64,000 bases of DNA from positions 4,278,001 to 4,342,000 of the forward strand of contig OZ242030.1 in NCBI GenBank assembly GCA_965205055.1, read 5' to 3'. The notes below the pieces were generated by a model. That model was given only the letters and a program-made list of their open reading frames with translations, was not told where the DNA came from and did not search any database. This DNA comes from CBDBBY01 sp965205055. Lineage in GTDB: Bacteria > Pseudomonadota > Alphaproteobacteria > Rhodobacterales > Rhodobacteraceae. Every line of letters begins with the position of its first letter. The first letter of the stretch is position 1. The translations under genes were made by a program, and so were the position numbers. This document shows positions 8,504 through 18,385 of this stretch, piece after piece.

Positions 8504-8830
8504 GGTTCCGGGCGGTCCGAGGAAGTGGACGGTTTCGCGTCTCCGGATGAAGTCGAGCTGGGCCAAGGCGGCGATTCTCTCCCGGTCGAGGGACGGCTGG
8601 AATGCGAAGCCGAAGCTTTCGACCGTCTTGACGGGGAGGAGCTTCGCGGTTCGCGATGCGATGTCGATTCGTCTTGTTTCGCGCAGGGCGCAATCTTCGC
8701 TCAGGATGGCTTCGACGGCTGCGGTCTCGCCCTGCTCGAGGCGCCGCAGCGCGGATCCGAGCGCTTCGAGCGCCCGGGGCATTTTCAGGCCGACCAGGGC
8801 GGCGCCGATGCGGTCGATCAGTTCGGTCAT
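8424..8830 (-). pseudogene. istB: IS21-family IstB helper ATPase, truncated
   Basis: Starts MTELIDRIGAALVGLKMPRA at 8830 and reaches the Walker A region FLGPPGTGKS. There the frame breaks, and similarity continues out of frame as TGMARACRNFAGRQADFVL before being cut at the inverted repeat. Full IstB is about 250 aa; only the first half is present. The start overlaps the istA stop at 8827, as is usual for IS21. Confidence 0.8.
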
Positions 8831-10034
8831 CGGGCTGCTCCCTGCCGTTCGAGGCGGCGTCCGACGGCGTCGTGGAAGGCCAGGGACCGTTTCGGCGCCT
8901 CCTCGAGGTCGGGCAAGTCGATCCGCGGCGGAGGCGGCCTGCGGTGGCCGGGATCGACCCTGCGGCGGTTCCGGCCTTCGAGGACCGGATGCCGGGCGGT
9001 CAGCCTCCTGTCTTTGAAGATCCGCACTTCGGCGGGATGCCGCTGCACCTCCGGCACGCGCTTGCGGGCGGCGTCCGGGATCGAATGGAGGTTTCCGCCG
9101 ACGGAGACCATTCCGTCGCGGCCGGCGCGCCGCTCGACGGTCAGGACGGCGTCGCAGGGGGTGCGCGGGCAGCGGGATCAGGAAGCATCGCTCTTCGGCG
9201 AAGGCCTGGTCGACGATCCGGCCGGTGGTGGCGTGGACGCGCGGATTGGCGATCTTGCCGCGCCAAGTGTCGAATTGCGCGTCGGGATCGTCGAGGCCGC
9301 GGAAGGTCCGGTCGAGGAAGAAGTCCTGCCGGATGCAACGGAACGGTCGCTCGACCTTGCCCTTGGTCTTCGCCCGGCAGGCTCTGCAGGCCTTGGGCGC
9401 CGATCCGTAGTGGTCGAGCAAGGCGACCAGCGACGGGTTGTAGACCGCCGACCGGTCGGCGTCCTCTCCCGGGACGGCGGTCTTCATCCGGTCGCAGGCG
9501 CTTCTTTCGTCGCCCCTCCGCATGCGTCGAAGGCCGCCACATGGCATCCCGGCACCGTCTCGAGCTTCTGGTCGGCGCAGAACCGCCCCGCAGCCATCGG
9601 CTGCATCCGAGGACGAACGAGAACGGATGGACTTTCCTGAAGACGCCTGGCTCGTCGGCGCATTCGGTTTTGAATTCGGCGAAGTCGACCTGGGCCTGCT
9701 CGCCGGGCCCGGTCTCGAAGCGGCGCTCGAACCTGGGCGCCGCGTCCGGCCGGATCGCGCGGAGATGGGCGGTCACCGCCGTGTAGCCGCCTTCGTAGCC
9801 GCGCTCCCGGATCTCTCGGAACAGCCGGCGTCCGGACAGGTCGGGGCAGTTCCCGATCTTTTCCGCGAGATAGTCCTCGTACGGCTCCAGGAGCCTCGGC
9901 CGCGGCTCCCGCGGCGAATAGGCAGGAGCCGCGAGGCCCCGGTCCGGAAGCTTGCGGACCGTCTTCCGGTCCAGGCCCGTCCGCCGCGCGATGGCGCTGA
10001 TCGAAAGGCCTTCCCGTTTCAGTTCTTGCAGCAT
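8827..10034 (-). pseudogene. istA: IS21-family IstA transposase, frameshifted
   Basis: The N-terminal part (MLQELKREGLSISAIARRTG, a resolvase-like HTH, then QAQVDFAEF with a DDE-type Asp) is in one frame from 10034 to about 9560. The middle (LVALLDHYGSAPKACR, KTKGKVERPFRCIRQDF) is in a second frame to about 9100. The C-terminus (VSVGGNLHSIPDAARKRV to the stop at 8827) is in a third. At least two frameshifts make it inactive. The element's right-end leader, about 10040-10195, is conserved with a remnant at 37965-38108. Confidence 0.8.
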
Positions 10035-10194
10035 GACAATCTTCTCCAGCTTCAACACCCGACCCGAGCCTCCTTCGGCAAAAAAATCGGATGGGATTTT
10101 GGACTGCTTTCGTTCCGGGGGGCATGCCCCCCCCGGAACGAATTCGCAGCCCCCTGACTGGGGAATTCTGCTTTAGCGCTTTTGGGGAGTTTTC

Positions 10195-10925
10195 ACTTAG
10201 CAACTGTATCTCGAGGTCGTCGAAATTCGGGTGGAATCGAGGCGGGATCGGGTTGTTGAGCGTTCCCTGGTTGCCCTTCGCCGGCAGCACGCAGTCTCCG
10301 CCTTTCTCCACGATCCGCGCCGACGTCTCGCGCTGGCAGTGCATCGCGTCGGCCGCCGCCGTGCGCCCGTCCAGATCCAGAAGCGCGGGGATCGCAGCGG
10401 TCTCGTTCGACTTCCCGTCGACCTCGGCCTGGCCGAGAACGAGTCCGGCCCGGGGCTCGAACGCCTGCACCGGATGCAGCGCGGACTTCTTCTTCGCATC
10501 CATGACCGCGCCCTTGAGCGCCTTGCCGTCGACCGCCACCTGATCCTGCGGAAGCGCCGCCGCCAGCGTCTTCGCGAAGTCCGTCATGGCCCCCGACAGC
10601 TGCTCCGGATCAATGACGTCGGACACGTCGGAGAGGGCGTCGTGGCTCGGCGGACCGCCCTTGAGCTCCATGAATTCCTTCAGAAACTCGCAATTGCACT
10701 CCGCATAGCGCGCGAATCCGGCGCACGACGAGCTGCCCGACAGCGTCGCCGGAAGGGCGACCGCCAGCATCTCGATCAAGCCGTGCTTCGTGGCGTTGCT
10801 CTTGCGGGGATCCCCGACCCCTTGGAAAATAGCGCGGAATCCTTCCATCTCCTGCCTCCGGACACTGCTCTTCGCTGTTGTTTTGACGCGAGTGTGCCAT
10901 CAGGCGGCGGAAAGGAAAATCAGAA
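10195..10925 (-). pseudogene. ISAs1-family transposase, 5' part only
   Basis: Starts MEGFRAIFQGVGDPRKSNAT at 10848 and runs through QVAVDGKALKGAVMDA and VDGKSNETAAIPALLDL to about residue 215. It is cut at 10195 where the IS21 end begins. It is closely related to the outer ISAs1 copy at 21.2-22.1 kb. The left-end terminal sequence AAAATTTC..TTTTAAAAGCG lies near 10915-10935. Confidence 0.8.
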
Positions 10926-10949
10926 ATTTTAAAAGCGATGGAGTGGACG

Positions 10950-11062
10950 CCAGTACCTCGCAGAGCACTTGATGGACCGCCGGCGTCGGTCGTCAGTCGA
11001 ACCGGGGTTTCGAGGCAGCCGCCAACCCTCGCGGAGGGCTGGAGCGCGTAGCGCGACAGGCC
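10950..11062 (+). repeat. IS110 left-end remnant
   Basis: Contains AGTACCTCGCAGAGCACT, GAACCGGGGTTTCGAGGC and the palindromic CCTCGCGGAGGGCTGGAGCG motif. The same block precedes the IS110 transposase at 27470-27580 and recurs inverted at about 62905-63030. No transposase follows here. Confidence 0.65.
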
Positions 11063-11089
11063 GGATCGAATATGCGGAACTGTCGGCAG

Positions 11090-11450
11090 TCAGTTTTAGC
11101 AATGAAGGAGGAGTTGCGACCGGGGTTCAGCTTCCGCTCCGGAAACGAGAGCGGAGGCGGGCGGCGCCGGAGATGCAGGAAAGACCGAGGACAGTGCAAG
11201 GGCAAACAGTCGTCGAGACGGGATCGGGAAAACCGAGGGCGATCGCAGCGCTTCAAAGCGCGCCAGTGCAATATGGACCCGGTCCGCGCATCTCCATGCA
11301 GGCCGGCGGCAACCATCAATGCGCCGCATCAAACAGGCCGGACACGCGACAGCGCTTGACCCGACGCTTGGAGTTGGACAAGGAAAAAACCCGTGTCGCA
11401 GGGAGCATCCACGCACGAAGGGCCTGCTTGTTTGATGCAGCGCATTGACT
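11090..11450 (+). mobile_element. IS1111-type right-end flank without transposase
   Basis: About 350 bp of non-coding sequence conserved with the region directly downstream of the IS1111 transposase fragment (44190-44520) and with 22985-23275. Shared words include GAAAGACCGAGGACAGTGCAAG, GACGGGATCGGGAAAACC and GACCCGGTCCGCGCATCTCC. In the IS1111 group this flank is expected to encode the bridge RNA. Confidence 0.55.
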
Positions 11451-11540
11451 CCAATGGTCCGAATGTCGTAACCTGCTCAAATAAATAAGAAATGCGCATG
11501 GAAACCAGAGGCAAATTCCATGCCTGAAGAGGCAAGACCA

Positions 11541-12635
11541 ATGAGCATGATGAAAATAATGCTCGCAGCCGCCGGCGCGAGCATTCTGATGTTGGCAGGG
11601 TGCAGCGGCGGCGGTTCGCCGGCTACTTCTCAGCCCGTAGTCGCACGCGATTCAATCGGGGTTGGAGGCGGAGTCGCCGTTTCCTCTTCGGATGTGCATC
11701 AATCCGCGACTACCGCCGCGACTGCAAGAGCCAAATTCGGGAGCGTTACGCAATCAAGCAACGTAGCGGGAAACGTCACCACCGATACGGCTGATGCCCG
11801 ATTTGACGGGAGTCAATTGCGGTTTTCAGTCACTCGTGCGGACGGTTCCGTTGAGAACTTTGTTCCGCCGCCGGAAGCGGAAGAAGTGGACCAGTTCGAC
11901 GCGCCAAATCCAGATTCAGATTCGGGAATAATTTCGGACAGCTGGACATTGGTCGGGGCGGCTGACGGGAACGCCCGCTCGATCGCTTTCGCATCGGCCA
12001 ATTGGAGGCAGCAGGCTGCGCAAAGTGAGTGGCTTGCTCAAGGCGTTTGGATACGAGTCCCGGACATTGACAATCCGACTCCGCAAAGCATCGAGATCGG
12101 CACTTTCGTTGACGGTCCTGAAATCGGGCGGGATGCCGACTTGAGCGGCCTTGGCGGAACGGCGACTTACAACGCAATAGTTTCCGGTCTCTACGTTGCG
12201 GAATTGCCTGGTTCGGATGCGCCTCAAGAATCCGATGAACCGCAAGTGGGCATATTCAATTCCCGATTGAGATTGGAGGCGGATTTCGGGGCGAACACCG
12301 TCAGCGGGCGCATCGGCGCCACAAACGGAATCGAGGTTTTTGAATTTTCTGACGACTCGTCACCGGAAAGAGTTTCCTACAGGATCAGTTTGGACAGTGC
12401 GGCAATCAACAGCAATGGAAGGATTGAGTCGGGAAGCGTCACCGTCAGTTCGGCCCTCGACCAGCCTATAGAGAGTCGCGGGTCTTGGAGCGGACGCTTT
12501 TCGAGTGAAAATGCTGAAAGCGGGATGCCGCGCGCAATTGGCGGAACCGTCGGGACTTCGTTCAGGGTCGGCGCAGGTGCAGATGCGTTGGACATAGTAT
12601 TGCTTGGATCGTTCCTGGGGGAACAAACCAATTAG
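11541..12635 (+). CDS. Predicted outer-surface lipoprotein, beta-rich
   Basis: About 364 aa. The N-terminus MSMMKIMLAAAGASILMLAGC is a type II signal peptide with lipobox LAGC (Cys near residue 21), followed by a Gly/Ser linker. The rest is Ser/Thr/Gly/Asp-rich, with alternating beta-strand character and a GTVGTSFRVGAGADAL C-terminal segment. It shares style, though not clear identity, with the TbpB-like lipoprotein at 23456. An in-frame ATG at 11520 also exists, but the signal peptide fits the start at 11541, which follows GAAGAGG. The stop TAG lies at the left edge of the IS5 element, so the C-terminus could have been altered by that insertion. Ligand unknown. Confidence 0.75.
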   Translation: MSMMKIMLAAAGASILMLAGCSGGGSPATSQPVVARDSIGVGGGVAVSSSDVHQSATTAATARAKFGSVTQSSNVAGNVTTDTADARFDGSQLRFSVTRADGSVENFVPPPEAEEVDQFDAPNPDSDSGIISDSWTLVGAADGNARSIAFASANWRQQAAQSEWLAQGVWIRVPDIDNPTPQSIEIGTFVDGPEIGRDADLSGLGGTATYNAIVSGLYVAELPGSDAPQESDEPQVGIFNSRLRLEADFGANTVSGRIGATNGIEVFEFSDDSSPERVSYRISLDSAAINSNGRIESGSVTVSSALDQPIESRGSWSGRFSSENAESGMPRAIGGTVGTSFRVGAGADALDIVLLGSFLGEQTN

Positions 12636-13510
12636 TGTCTGTCTATGCTAAGTCATGCGTCATTTCGAAGACGGCGGCGAGGTTCAGGAAGCCCCGATAG
12701 GTCGCGTCGAGCTTGTCGAACCGCATGAAGAGGCACCGGCAGCCCTTGAACCTCCGGAACAGCCGTTCGATCTCGTTGCGAAACTTGCAGGTTTCCCGGT
12801 CATGCTCCCGTTCGGCTTTCCGGTTCGCCTTCGGCGGCACGACCGGCGTCATTCCCAGGTCGCGGACGAGCTGGCGGGTCTTGTCGCCCTCGCAGGCGCG
12901 GTCCATCGCCAGAGGCGCGTTCGCGACCGGATCGGCCCAGCTCTCCAGCAGGGCGCGGCCTTCGGGCGCGTCGTTGGCCTGGCCGCCGGACAGGCGAAAA
13001 ATCATTGCCTGCCGGCCGCTTGCGGAGACCATGCGGATCTTCGCGTACCAGCCGCCGCGCAACTTGCCGATGCTTTGCGGCCCGTTCGTCTTCCGCGCTC
13101 CGGCGCCGTCGGGATGCACCTCGGCGCTGGCGCTGTCGAGGCCGAAGCAGTCCGCGCCCTCGCCGACCGCCTCCTGCTCCCGAAGCGTGGCGAACAGCCG
13201 CTCGAGCACGCCGCTGCGCGACCGGCGGCGGAACCGGGCGTAGACCGTCTGCCATTTTCCGAAGCGCTTCGGCAGCGCGCGCCGTTTGCAGCCGTTCTCC
13301 AGAACGTACAGGACCGCGTTGATGAAGTCGATGTTCGAAATCCGCACGTTCCCGCGCTGAACCGACAGACAAGGGGCGGATTTTGGCGCACTATTTTGCT
13401 GCGGTCTGTTTCATGATTGCATACCGCTCGATTTTTATGTCATTTTTGACAGTCACTTAAGCATGGAATCAAGCAAAACTCAAGCAAAAACTCTAGCGTA
13501 GACAGGCCCT
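12636..13510 (-). mobile_element. IS5-family (IS427-like) insertion sequence
   Basis: Ends are near-matching inverted repeats: TGTCTGTCTATGCTAAGTC at the left and GCGTAGACAGGCCC at the right. A truncated second copy begins at 50252 with AGGGCCTGTCTATGCTAAGT. The element carries one transposase reading frame. A target duplication could not be assigned with certainty. Confidence 0.75.
12643..13347 (-). pseudogene. IS5-family transposase, N-terminus decayed
   Basis: 234 codons from ISNIDFINAVLYVLENGCKR to KLDATYRGFLNLAAVFEMTH. Family residues visible are FGKWQTVYARFRRRSRSGVL, DCFGLDSASAEVHPDGAGA (first Asp), AMDRACEGDKTRQLV (second Asp) and NEIERLFRRFKGCR (Glu). The expected about 40 N-terminal residues lie in other frames between 13350 and 13440 with a stop (MKQTAAK then TAG), so it is probably inactive. 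Confidence 0.8.
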
Positions 13511-13951
13511 AATACGCCAAAATCCCGGTTCTGGGGAGCGAAAGCCCGCAGACGCCGTACGACTCCGGCGCAGCTGAGGAGTGGGTGAGGTGCACTCAAC
13601 GGAAGAAAAGTTTCATGCCAAATGAGATGCACACTTCTGTACCGCCATGCACCGCCCCGTCGTCGGCCTTCGTCAAGGCCGGCGACGGGAACGCAATATC
13701 ATGGTTGAGATATAGAAGTTGTGGATTCTCATCAGATACGCCATCTTTGCGCCGCAAGTCAATTTTCGATCAGGCTCTAACCGGAAGTTCCGTGCGATTT
13801 TGAAGCTTCGCCTCGCATTTTTCCTTCCGCAGCAATGGGCTGCGGCGGTTTCGGGCCATTTTTTTGGCTGCAGGATGTATCCATGCAAAGATTCAATCGA
13901 TTGTGATATTTTTATTTTTATGTATGATTTTTCATATGATAAAATGTATCC
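13511..13951. other. IS debris between elements
   Basis: No gene. At 13652-13715 there is an inverted copy of a repeat found at 22917-22978 and 38118-38180 (CTCAACCATGATATTGCGTT on the other strand). From 13880 the DNA turns AT-rich and provides a likely promoter for the IS1634-type start at 13952. Confidence 0.4.
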
Positions 13952-14105
13952 ATGTTTTTCGATGTCGTCCCGAACCGCAACTCGCGGCCCACGATCCTGA
14001 TCCGCCAAGCCTACCGCGAGGGCGGAAAGGCCAAAAAGCGCACCCTCGCCAACATCACCAAGCTTCCCCCGGATGCGGTCGAGAAGATCCGCAAGATCCT
14101 GCGTG
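13952..14105 (+). pseudogene. IS1634-type transposase N-terminal fragment
   Basis: Reads MFFDVVPNRNSRPTILIRQA then YREGGKAKKRTLANITKLP, the characteristic start of one branch of IS1634-like transposases. Only about 50 codons remain before the frame passes into an unrelated repeat at 14108. Confidence 0.6.
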
Positions 14106-14107
14106 GG

Positions 14108-14246
14108 GCCGCGTCCGCCCTCCGCGGCCGGATCCGAAATGCGGAAAACGGAATTCATGCCTCCGGCTTCGCCCGAGGGGCATCGAACCTGAAACCAAGT
14201 CTTGACATTCCCGATCGAAATTGCAGAACTAACGGCACACTACTCC
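14108..14246 (+). repeat. Dispersed 140-bp repeat (copy 1 of 3)
   Basis: Starts GCCGCGTCCGCCCTCCGCGG and ends with a TTGACATTCC-type box and GGCACACTACT. Copies lie at 29160-29300 (plus) and 19545-19685 (inverted). The TTGACA hexamer near its end may act as an outward promoter of the IS to which it belongs. Confidence 0.6.
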
Positions 14247-14700
14247 TCGTCGTGGACGTCGAAGGGCTCCCGCTCGGGCTCGCCGTCCACGCGGCTTCGG
14301 TGCAGGATCGGGACGGAGCTCCGGCGGTGATCGTCGAGGTGCTGGAGAAGGCGCCGCATGTCAAGAAAATCTGGGGGGACGGCGGATATCAAGGAGGGAA
14401 GCTGGCGTCCGCGCTCAAGAAGCTCGGCATCGGAACCGATCTTGAGATCGTCAAAAAACCCAAGGACGTCAATGGCTTCACGGTTCTGCAACGCCGCTGG
14501 GTCGTGGAGCGGACCTTCGCCTGGATGTCGCGCTGCCGGCGTCTGGCGAAGGACTGCGAGCGGAGCTTGGAGAGCTCCTTGGCGTGGGCGCAGCTGGCCG
14601 CGTGCCGCTTCATGATGCGCCGGATCGCAAGGGCCGCAACATGCTGATGATAAAAAATAAAATCGGATTCATGAATTTCCGTTCATACTCTAACACCCAA
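14247..14700 (+). pseudogene. IS5-family transposase C-terminal fragment
   Basis: Encodes VVDVEGLPLGLAVHAASVQD, KKIWGDGGYQGGKL and RRWVVERTFAWMSRCRRLAK to the stop at 14647: the second Asp and Glu regions of an IS1031-like IS5 transposase. The N-terminal half is missing. The right end resembles that of the inverted copy at 25520-26020. Confidence 0.75.
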
Positions 14701-14867
14701 TTTACAAGAGAGTTGCAGTATACTATATTCATTTATACTAAGTCACAGTGGCTTGTTTTGCAGTTAGAAGCCTGTCCTAAGAGGTGTTACAGCTTGACCT
14801 AAAGTTGAGTGGCTTCGCCAAGAAGTCGTATCTTTTGTCATCTGACAACCTGACAAGGATACCGGAC

Positions 14868-15465
14868 ATGCCTTGGAACGAGACCACCAAAACACAATAT
14901 ACAAGCCCTCTGGCTCGGTTTGAAAACGATTTGACGGAATAGGAGTGTGCCTTGTTCGAACCGAGTTTTCCGCCCCCGGCCAAGAGAGATCGCCATCGCA
15001 GGAGTGACCTTCGGGAGGTAGTCAACGCGGTCCACTGCATGTCCGACACCGGATGCAAGTGGTGGTCGCTTCCTCCTTGTTTTTTGCCGTCTGCGGCGGT
15101 TCAGAACTATTTCTACGAGTGGAGCCGCGAAGGGGTCTTTGACCGATTGATGAACACGCTTTGCGTCTGCGGGCGCGAGCTGGTGGGACGCTCCGAGACC
15201 CCGGTCGCGGCGGTAATCGGTCCCCAATCGGTGGAGACGACGGAGATCGGCGGGCCGAGGGGCTACGACGCGGGTAAGAAGGCCGAGAGGCGCAGGCGCC
15301 ACCTTGTCGTCGACATCGAGGGATTCCCGATCAAGACCGCCATCCATGAGGTCTCGGTGTTAGATCGGGACAGGGCTCCAGCCGTGACCCTCGGCGTGCT
15401 GAAGAAGGCGTCGCATGTCAAGAAAATCTGGGCGGGCGGCGGATACCGGGGACGGAAGCTGGAGA
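14868..15465 (+). pseudogene. IS5-family transposase 5' fragment with internal stop
   Basis: From MPWNETTKTQYTSPLARFEN the frame hits a TAG near 14940. It then continues as DLREVVNAVHCMSDTGCKWW, YDAGKKAERRRRHLVVDIEG and KKIWAGGGYRGRKLEKD. Similarity ends at about 15465, where an unrelated gene's upstream region begins. The same 5' end, inverted, is at 44535-44690. Confidence 0.75.
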
Positions 15466-15540
15466 AGGATTTCTGTTCAGTATCCGACTTCGCCCCCTTG
15501 TGGCGCTATTGGGACAGGCTCTTCGGTTAGAGTGAGGAAA

Positions 15541-16320
15541 ATGAAATTGCGTAAGAGATTTCTTTTGATGCTATCCGTCGCATTCAATTGTTTTGCTGCG
15601 GCTAATGCTCAGGACAGTGTAGAACCCCTAATATTGTACGGTGATGAAGCAAGCAAAGTATGGAATTCCTTTGACAAAGTTAATAAATACAAGATAGATA
15701 GATTTTATGGTACGGACACTACTTTCACCGTGTCATTCACGAAAGTCACCGCCAATATTCTAGAGTCATTAGATACTGATCGCATGAATACTGTAATCAC
15801 CGTGCCGGGTGGTGAGATAACGGGAGTCACCTTCAAAGATGTAGCCAATGCGCTGGGTTCGGATGTCGCAAGTTTATCTGAGAAAGAAATTACCGTGCCG
15901 ATATCGCACGCTACAGTAATCGAGTCCGTATCCGATGCCAAGATTGTTTTACCGGTGTCCGATATCAAGATCACAGCTAATATTCCTGCTAAGGTAGCCG
16001 TCAAATTGACGCAATCAAAAATAAAGTCGATGACCAGCAGCGAACTAACTGCAATGCTGGATAAGGACCCCCACATCGATTGCATCCAAGGATGTGTGAT
16101 CGTCTTGCCAGACGCCGAAGTCACCGCGAGAATCCCTCGTCAAATAGCTAGTCAGAACCGCGATAACGAGAGTTCCGATCTGGAAATAAAATCATCCGTG
16201 AAGAACCTCAAAATGCACTTTAAAACCGTATTTTGGAGCTGTTCTACGCCAAATCCAAGTGGTTTTTGGAGCCGATTATTAATTCGATCAGAAAAGGAGG
16301 TGGTTGTATGCGTGAATTAA
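15541..16320 (+). CDS. Secreted protein of unknown function (AT-rich island)
   Basis: 259 aa with a clear signal peptide MKLRKRFLLMLSVAFNCFAA ending in NAQ before DSVEP. The mature part is rich in Val/Ile/Thr/Ser with repeated strand-like patterns such as ITVPGGEITGVTF and ANIPAKVAVKLTQ, suggesting a beta-structured periplasmic or exported protein. I do not recognise the family. Base composition is much more AT-rich than the neighbours, pointing to recent transfer. The start is chosen for the signal peptide; GAGTGAGG precedes it. Its 3' end overlaps the next small ORF (start 16308). Confidence 0.6.
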   Translation: MKLRKRFLLMLSVAFNCFAAANAQDSVEPLILYGDEASKVWNSFDKVNKYKIDRFYGTDTTFTVSFTKVTANILESLDTDRMNTVITVPGGEITGVTFKDVANALGSDVASLSEKEITVPISHATVIESVSDAKIVLPVSDIKITANIPAKVAVKLTQSKIKSMTSSELTAMLDKDPHIDCIQGCVIVLPDAEVTARIPRQIASQNRDNESSDLEIKSSVKNLKMHFKTVFWSCSTPNPSGFWSRLLIRSEKEVVVCVN

Positions 16321-16344
16321 CCCAACTAGTGAGTTCATTAACTA

Positions 16345-18200
16345 GTGTCTGGCAGAAAACTCCAACGCATTGAATTTTCGTCTTTAAATCGGATTTTCGC
16401 TTGCGAAGATGTCCGGGATTCGGTAGGATTCCCCGGATTCGCCGCAGTTTCGGCGTCTGTTTCAGAATCTTCGGAGGATTTCGGCATGCGGAAAGTCATC
16501 ACGGAGCCGTCCTTTCTGGGATCGATCGACATCGGGGCGATCGAGCTGGACGCGAAGTCGCGGGACGACATCCCGGCGCTCCTGATCGGGCTTCAGGCGA
16601 TCTATCTGGACGAGGCGACGCGGAGGGAGCTGTTCCGGCTTCTTGAGGCGCACATCCTTCCGGGCCGGCGCCGGAACACGGGCCGCCCGGGGATGGACCT
16701 GTGGCGGATTCTGGTGATGGGGGTTCTGAAGCAGGGCCTCCGGTGCGACTTCGACCGCCTCCGGGAGATCGTGAACCGGCATGCGGACGTCCAGGCGTTC
16801 CTGGGCCACGACGTCTGGTTCGACCCCTGCCGCTACGAGCTTCAGAACATCCGGGACAATGTGGCTCTTCTGACGCCGGAGCTTCTCGGCAAGGTGAGCG
16901 ACCTGGTTGTCGGGACGGGCCACAAGGTCGCGGGAAAAAAGCTTGGCGCAGCGTTGGTCGGGCGCTGTGACTCGTTCGTGGTGGAGACGGACGTCCACTA
17001 TCCGACCGACGTCAACCTGCTTCGGGATTCGGCCCTCCGCCTGGTCCGGGAGGCGTCGCGGTCCTGCGGGGCGTTCGGCGTTCCCGGATGGCGCCAGCGG
17101 CGGCATTGGGAGCGCACGGTCGGCGAGCTGTTCAACGCCGTGAGGACGGCGTCGCTGCAGCGCTCCCGGCCGGACGCGGTCCGGGCCTATCTGAAGGCGT
17201 GCTTGAAACTGGCCGGCAAGGCCGAGGGCTCGCTGGAGGCGCTGAAGGGCGCGGGATGCCCCGAACCGGTTCTGGACGGGATCGCCCGGCTCGCCGCCCA
17301 TGCGCGCCGCTTCGCGGGCCAGATCAAGCGCCGCGTTCTCCGAAAGGAGAAGATTCCGCACGGGGAGAAGGTGTTCTCGATCTTCGAGGAGCACACCCGC
17401 TGGATCTCCAAGGGCAAGGCCGGCAAGACGGTCGAGCTCGGCGTTCCGGTCTGCGTCGTCGAGGACGGGAACGGGTTCGTGCTCGGCCATGAGATCATGT
17501 GGGCGGGCGGCGACGCCGACGTCGCGGTTCCGCTGATCAGGCGCTGCCGGGAGTCGTTCCCCGACCTGCGGGGGTGCAGCTTCGACCGGGGCTTCCACAG
17601 CCCGTCGAACCGCGAAGAGCTGGACAAGCTGCTGGAACTGAACGCCTTGCCGAAGAAGGGCAAATTGTCGGCCGCCGAGCGCGAGCGCGAGGCGGATCCG
17701 GCCTTCGCGGCGGCCCGGCGCAAGCATTCGGGAGTGGAGTCGGCGATCAACAGCCTGGAGCACCGGGGGCTGGACCGGGTCCGTCTGCGCGGCCCGGACG
17801 GGTTCGAGCGGGCGGTCGGCCTCTCCGTCCTCGCCCAGAACCTCCACCGGATCGGGCAGATCCTGCGCGAACGCGAGCGCGAGCGGATGCGGCTGGAACG
17901 CACGAGAATGCAGGAGGAGCGCAAACGGCTGGAGCGGGAGCGCAAGAGAATGCGGCAGGACCGCGAACCGCCGCAACAGTGCCGACGACTCCGCGCCGCC
18001 TGAGCGGCGCTTTCCCGGAAACCGGCCGGCCGGAAGGCGGCCGACGGCGGAGCCTGCGCCGAAACCCCGGAAAACCGAGGCGGACGCGGAAATGTCGGCC
18101 CTCGGAGCCGAACCGGCGTCGTTCCCCCTCGAACATGCGCGTCGGAAGACACCCGGCAAGCCGTCCGTCAGTGAAAACCGGTGCCTTTTCTGCTAGACAC
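16345..18200 (+). mobile_element. Intact ISNCY-type insertion sequence with 6-bp target duplication
   Basis: Terminal inverted repeats GTGTCTGGCAGAAAA at 16345 and its near-complement TTTTCTGCTAGACAC ending at 18200. Direct repeats TAACTA flank both sides (16339-16344 and 18201-18206). It has one full-length transposase. Perfect duplications and an intact ORF indicate a recent insertion. Confidence 0.85.
16486..18003 (+). CDS. ISNCY (ISDol1-like) transposase
   Basis: 505 aa from MRKVITEPSFLGSIDIGAIE; the frame is open to 16345, but the start at 16486 precedes the recognisable protein. Visible pattern: GRPGMDLWRILVMGVLKQGL near residue 65, WFDPCRYELQNIRDNVALLT, FVVETDVHYPTDVNLLRDS (Asp), a central CSFDRGFHSPSNREEL (Asp) and KHSGVESAINSLEHRGLDRV (Glu). 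This ordering corresponds to the ISNCY group of DDE transposases. The C-terminal 45 residues are an Arg/Glu-rich coiled-coil-like tail. It appears intact. Confidence 0.8.
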   Translation: MRKVITEPSFLGSIDIGAIELDAKSRDDIPALLIGLQAIYLDEATRRELFRLLEAHILPGRRRNTGRPGMDLWRILVMGVLKQGLRCDFDRLREIVNRHADVQAFLGHDVWFDPCRYELQNIRDNVALLTPELLGKVSDLVVGTGHKVAGKKLGAALVGRCDSFVVETDVHYPTDVNLLRDSALRLVREASRSCGAFGVPGWRQRRHWERTVGELFNAVRTASLQRSRPDAVRAYLKACLKLAGKAEGSLEALKGAGCPEPVLDGIARLAAHARRFAGQIKRRVLRKEKIPHGEKVFSIFEEHTRWISKGKAGKTVELGVPVCVVEDGNGFVLGHEIMWAGGDADVAVPLIRRCRESFPDLRGCSFDRGFHSPSNREELDKLLELNALPKKGKLSAAEREREADPAFAAARRKHSGVESAINSLEHRGLDRVRLRGPDGFERAVGLSVLAQNLHRIGQILRERERERMRLERTRMQEERKRLERERKRMRQDREPPQQCRRLRAA

Positions 18201-18385
18201 TAACTAGTCAAAATATAAGAAGAATGGTTCCGCTTATAAAGAAAAGGAAACACTCAAAGACGAAGGAGAACAAATTTATCAAAGAGAGGGTTTTGTACGC
18301 CGATGTCGATACAATGCTCAACGGTGAATTGGGTAAAACTTTTCATTCCAAAATCATGTCAATTGATGAAGCACAAGATTAAGCA

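Larger units (their letters stand above)
16308..18382 (+). pseudogene. 70-aa ORF split by an ISNCY insertion
   Basis: A strong Shine-Dalgarno (AAAGGAGGTGG) precedes the ATG at 16308, and the frame reads MRELTQLVSSLT up to the insertion. Removing the IS (16345-18200) and one copy of the TAACTA duplication restores an uninterrupted frame, continuing QNIRRMVPLIKKRKHSKTKE and ending in KIMSIDEAQD at 18382. The product would be a small, very basic protein of 70 aa of unknown function. It overlaps the upstream gene and ends 3 nt before the next, so the three form an operon now interrupted. Confidence 0.7.

Noticed and set aside
8000..9640. A 546-codon plus-strand ORF
   Set aside because: It runs antisense through the istA/istB remains and the inverted repeat; no family signature.
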